A stretch of DNA of 64,000 nucleotides from Eggerthella sp. YY7918 (GTDB lineage Bacteria > Actinomycetota > Coriobacteriia > Coriobacteriales > Eggerthellaceae): assembly GCF_000270285.1 (NCBI RefSeq), contig NC_015738.1, positions 620,001 to 684,000 on the forward strand, written 5' to 3'. The position numbers and the translations under genes are program-made. Position 1 is the stretch's first letter; every line of letters begins with the position of its first letter. A model generated the notes under the pieces. It saw only the letters and a list, made by a program, of their open reading frames with translations, ran no database searches and was not told the origin of the DNA. Positions 62,336 through 64,000 of this stretch are shown piece by piece.

Positions 62336-63586
62336 TCAGCGCTCTTCGTCCAGCGCGCGGACGCTTTTGGGTAGATACACCAACAGGCCCAGCGCGATGC
62401 AAATAACGCCGTCAACCACGAAGAACGGTGCGATGCCGATGCTTTCAGCCAGCATGCCGCCCAGCGCGATGCCGATAGGCGATGCGAGGCCCATGGCGGC
62501 GGTGGTGAAGCCGAGCGCTCGTCCGGTTTTCTCGGGCGGAACATTTTTCTGCACGAGCGTGATGAGTGGTCCGTTGAACCAGGCGCAGGCCATAGCCATG
62601 ACGGCGCACAGTACCACGAACACGGGGAACGCCGACGGCGGCAAAAAACCGCAGGCCACCGTGGTTACACCTACGATAAACGCCGCTATTCCGATAAGCA
62701 GGGCCAAGCGCTTGCCGCCGCCCCACGCCATGAGAATAACCGATCCCACAATCATGCCGATACCAAAAGCCGCTTCTGCAATGGCAGCCATGTAGCCGTC
62801 GCCGCCGAAGTGGGAATAGGTCATGAGCGGATAGATGGCCGAGAGTGGGGAGAACGCCATCATGCCGACCGTAATGCCGGCGATGAGGATAACGAGTCCG
62901 CGCGTCTTGGCGAGTGCCTGCCAGCCGTCGCGCATGTTGGCGAAGACGTGCTGATCGTCGGTGGACGCATCGTGTACGGTGGGGATTTTCGCCAACGCAA
63001 GGCCGGCGACGGCTGCCAATGCGCCGAAGAAGTCCAAGAACATGACGGAGTGGAAGCCAAGTGTCGTGTACAAAAAGATGCCGAACGCAGGCGCGCCGAT
63101 GGAGGCAACGGACATGAGCAGTTGGTCAAGCGTGTTGATGCGCAGCAGGTGTTTTTCGGGCACGAGCAGGGGCATGGCCGCCATCATGGCGGGGCCGTGG
63201 AAGGCTTGGCCGATGCTGCGCACAATGACCATCACGAGGATGAGCCCGAACGTGATATGACCTGCGAGGATGACAAAACCCAGCACAAGCGACACCACAC
63301 CGATGCTTAAGTCGGCTACGATCATGACCGTTTTGCGGTTGTACTTATCGGCGATAACACCGCCGAAGGGGGACAGCAGTCCCTGGGGTAGAAATGCGCA
63401 GATGCTTGCAACGGCCAACGCGAGGGCGCTGCCCGTGGTTTCGGTGACGTACCAGACGGCTGCGTATCCTGCGGCGTAACTGGTCACCATGGATACAGCC
63501 TGGCCAGCCCAGATGGTGATAATGATGGCAAGCCAGCGCGTGGGCAGCGGTTGCCCTGCGGCGCTGAGTGTGGTTGATGGGGTCAT
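62336..63586 (-). CDS. MFS transporter, macrolide-efflux (MefA-like) type
   Basis: 416 residues with 12 membrane segments. LPTRWLAIIITIWAGQAVSM at the start, ASICAFLPQGLLSPFGGVIA and the loop DKYNRKTVMIVADLSIGV are typical of the MefA/MdfA-like MFS_3 group, which expels macrolides and other drugs or metabolites. ATG 63586 begins MTPSTTLSAAGQP with AAGGAG upstream. Its stop directly abuts the TetR stop. Confidence 0.88.
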   Translation of the reverse strand: MTPSTTLSAAGQPLPTRWLAIIITIWAGQAVSMVTSYAAGYAAVWYVTETTGSALALAVASICAFLPQGLLSPFGGVIADKYNRKTVMIVADLSIGVVSLVLGFVILAGHITFGLILVMVIVRSIGQAFHGPAMMAAMPLLVPEKHLLRINTLDQLLMSVASIGAPAFGIFLYTTLGFHSVMFLDFFGALAAVAGLALAKIPTVHDASTDDQHVFANMRDGWQALAKTRGLVILIAGITVGMMAFSPLSAIYPLMTYSHFGGDGYMAAIAEAAFGIGMIVGSVILMAWGGGKRLALLIGIAAFIVGVTTVACGFLPPSAFPVFVVLCAVMAMACAWFNGPLITLVQKNVPPEKTGRALGFTTAAMGLASPIGIALGGMLAESIGIAPFFVVDGVICIALGLLVYLPKSVRALDEER

Positions 63587-63742
63587 ATGACGGCTCCTTC
63601 AAGTTGATGCGGTTAACTGCGCGCGAGGCGCTTCGGACGTTTTCAGCGTGGGGTAGCGAACGCGGTTGCACCAGCCATTTTGGTTGGCAGGTAACATGCA
63701 ACGGAAAGTTGCTGGGAAAGATGGCGCGCTCAAGCGTGCCGA

Positions 63743-63760
63743 CTACTGAAAAATACCCAT
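63743..63760 (-). CDS. Possible five-residue leader peptide of the MFS gene
   Basis: ATG 63760 is followed by four codons and a stop (MGIFQ). An AAGGAG ribosome site lies nine bases upstream, and a good promoter is at 63799-63828. Some macrolide resistance genes are controlled by such short leaders. It could also be chance. Confidence 0.35.
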   Translation of the reverse strand: MGIFQ

Positions 63761-63798
63761 GAAACCGATCTCCTTGGAAGGTTGTCAAGTGGCTGTGT

Positions 63799-63828
63799 AT
63801 TCTACCGGTGTAGTCTCGTGTTCGTCAA
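63799..63828 (-). promoter_or_regulatory. Probable promoter of the MFS gene
   Basis: On the minus strand, TTGACG (63828-63823) and TAGAAT (63804-63799) are spaced by 18 bp. Transcription would start near 63792 and give a leader of about 200 bases before the transporter. Confidence 0.6.
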
Positions 63829-63872
63829 GATGAATAAGGCGGGTTGTTGTCGCGACGTGTAGGACGCATCTT

Positions 63873-64000
63873 CTACAGCGCGTCGGTGAAGCGGATATTG
63901 AGATCGACGTTGGTGGTGATGCCGGCGACCGATCCGGCGTTGGTGTATTGCCAGATGGCGAAAGTAAGCTCGGCGGTGGGCGCTGCGACATCGTATTCGG
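63873..64000 (-). CDS. C-terminus of a GH25-like lysozyme, cut by the window edge
   Basis: The last 41 codons of a minus-strand gene end with FAIWQYTNAGSVAGITTNVD and then LNIRFTDAL. IWQY followed by a glycine-rich turn and NVDLN is the usual end of GH25 muramidases, in which the Asp belongs to the fold near the active site. Codons TAG at 63875-63873. Cell-wall turnover or phage lysis are both possible; the rest of the gene is not in the window. Confidence 0.75.
   Translation of the reverse strand, partial: EYDVAAPTAELTFAIWQYTNAGSVAGITTNVDLNIRFTDAL

Noticed and set aside
63345-63788. Minus-strand frame spanning the MFS leader region
   Set aside because: It overlaps the MFS start in another frame, has no recognisable domain and would need a TTG inside a likely promoter region.
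1-64000. CRISPR arrays, tRNA and rRNA genes
   Set aside because: No regularly spaced repeats, no cloverleaf with a GTTCGAATC-like arm and no rRNA-like stretch were found in the intervals read.
63873-64000. Prophage
   Set aside because: Only the end of one lysozyme is present, with no integrase, capsid or holin gene; GH25 enzymes are also ordinary cell-wall enzymes.

Overview
The window reads as chromosomal DNA of an anaerobic gut actinobacterium of the Coriobacteriia, most likely family Eggerthellaceae. The evidence is the combination of several twin-arginine, lipobox-bearing FAD reductases, each beside a large regulator with about 12 membrane segments and a C-terminal LuxR helix-turn-helix, a periplasmic molybdopterin reductase complex, and a giant ASKHA/DUF2229 activase. 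The species cannot be fixed from the sequence alone. No rRNA, tRNA or CRISPR array was seen.

Left part (1-32 kb). A TetR regulator is followed by a 1634-residue acyl-CoA dehydratase activase-like protein that carries an in-frame copy of a widespread intergenic repeat. Then come three LuxR/flavoprotein modules: regulator 5856-7388 with reductase 7588-9216; regulator 9297-10769 with reductase 10966-12711; and a frameshifted regulator 16439-17876 upstream of reductase 14595-16265. An XRE-AbrB regulator, an alpha/beta hydrolase and a hotdog thioesterase lie among them. An operon for an exported molybdoenzyme (catalytic subunit, four-cluster ferredoxin, TorD-like chaperone, NrfD-like anchor) runs from 18.7 to 23.7 kb, followed by a YtrA-type GntR regulator and a stomatin-like protein. 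From 25.4 to 31.7 kb lies a housekeeping operon: carboxyltransferase fused to an AccB-type biotin carrier, accC, an Asp23-like gene, nusB, xseB and dxs.

Middle (32-48 kb). GNAT acetyltransferase, Fur/PerR regulator, rpsA, an OatA-like acyltransferase, mnmA-coaE, a YeiH-type transporter, and uvrB with a LexA box. After uvrB there is an A+T-richer, foreign-looking stretch (41.9-44.9 kb) with parS-like palindromes, an AAA/DUF4143 ATPase under palindromic operators, a decayed piece of an ABC permease and a Gfo/Idh/MocA dehydrogenase. A membrane-linked XRE regulator and an ABC exporter of the FtsX class follow.

Right part (48-64 kb). A complete kdpFABCDE potassium system on the minus strand, including a 30-residue kdpF; a fourth LuxR/flavoprotein module (56749-60122); an EFR1-type flavodoxin-ferredoxin with a ferredoxin-nitroreductase; a TetR regulator with duplicated operators; an MFS exporter with a possible leader peptide; and the C-terminus of a GH25-like lysozyme at the right edge.

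The main theme is respiratory flexibility. Each exported flavin or molybdenum reductase probably serves one terminal electron acceptor and each LuxR-membrane protein probably senses its inducer. The four modules fall into two classes whose HTH recognition helices and upstream palindromes change together, which suggests a readable protein-operator code.
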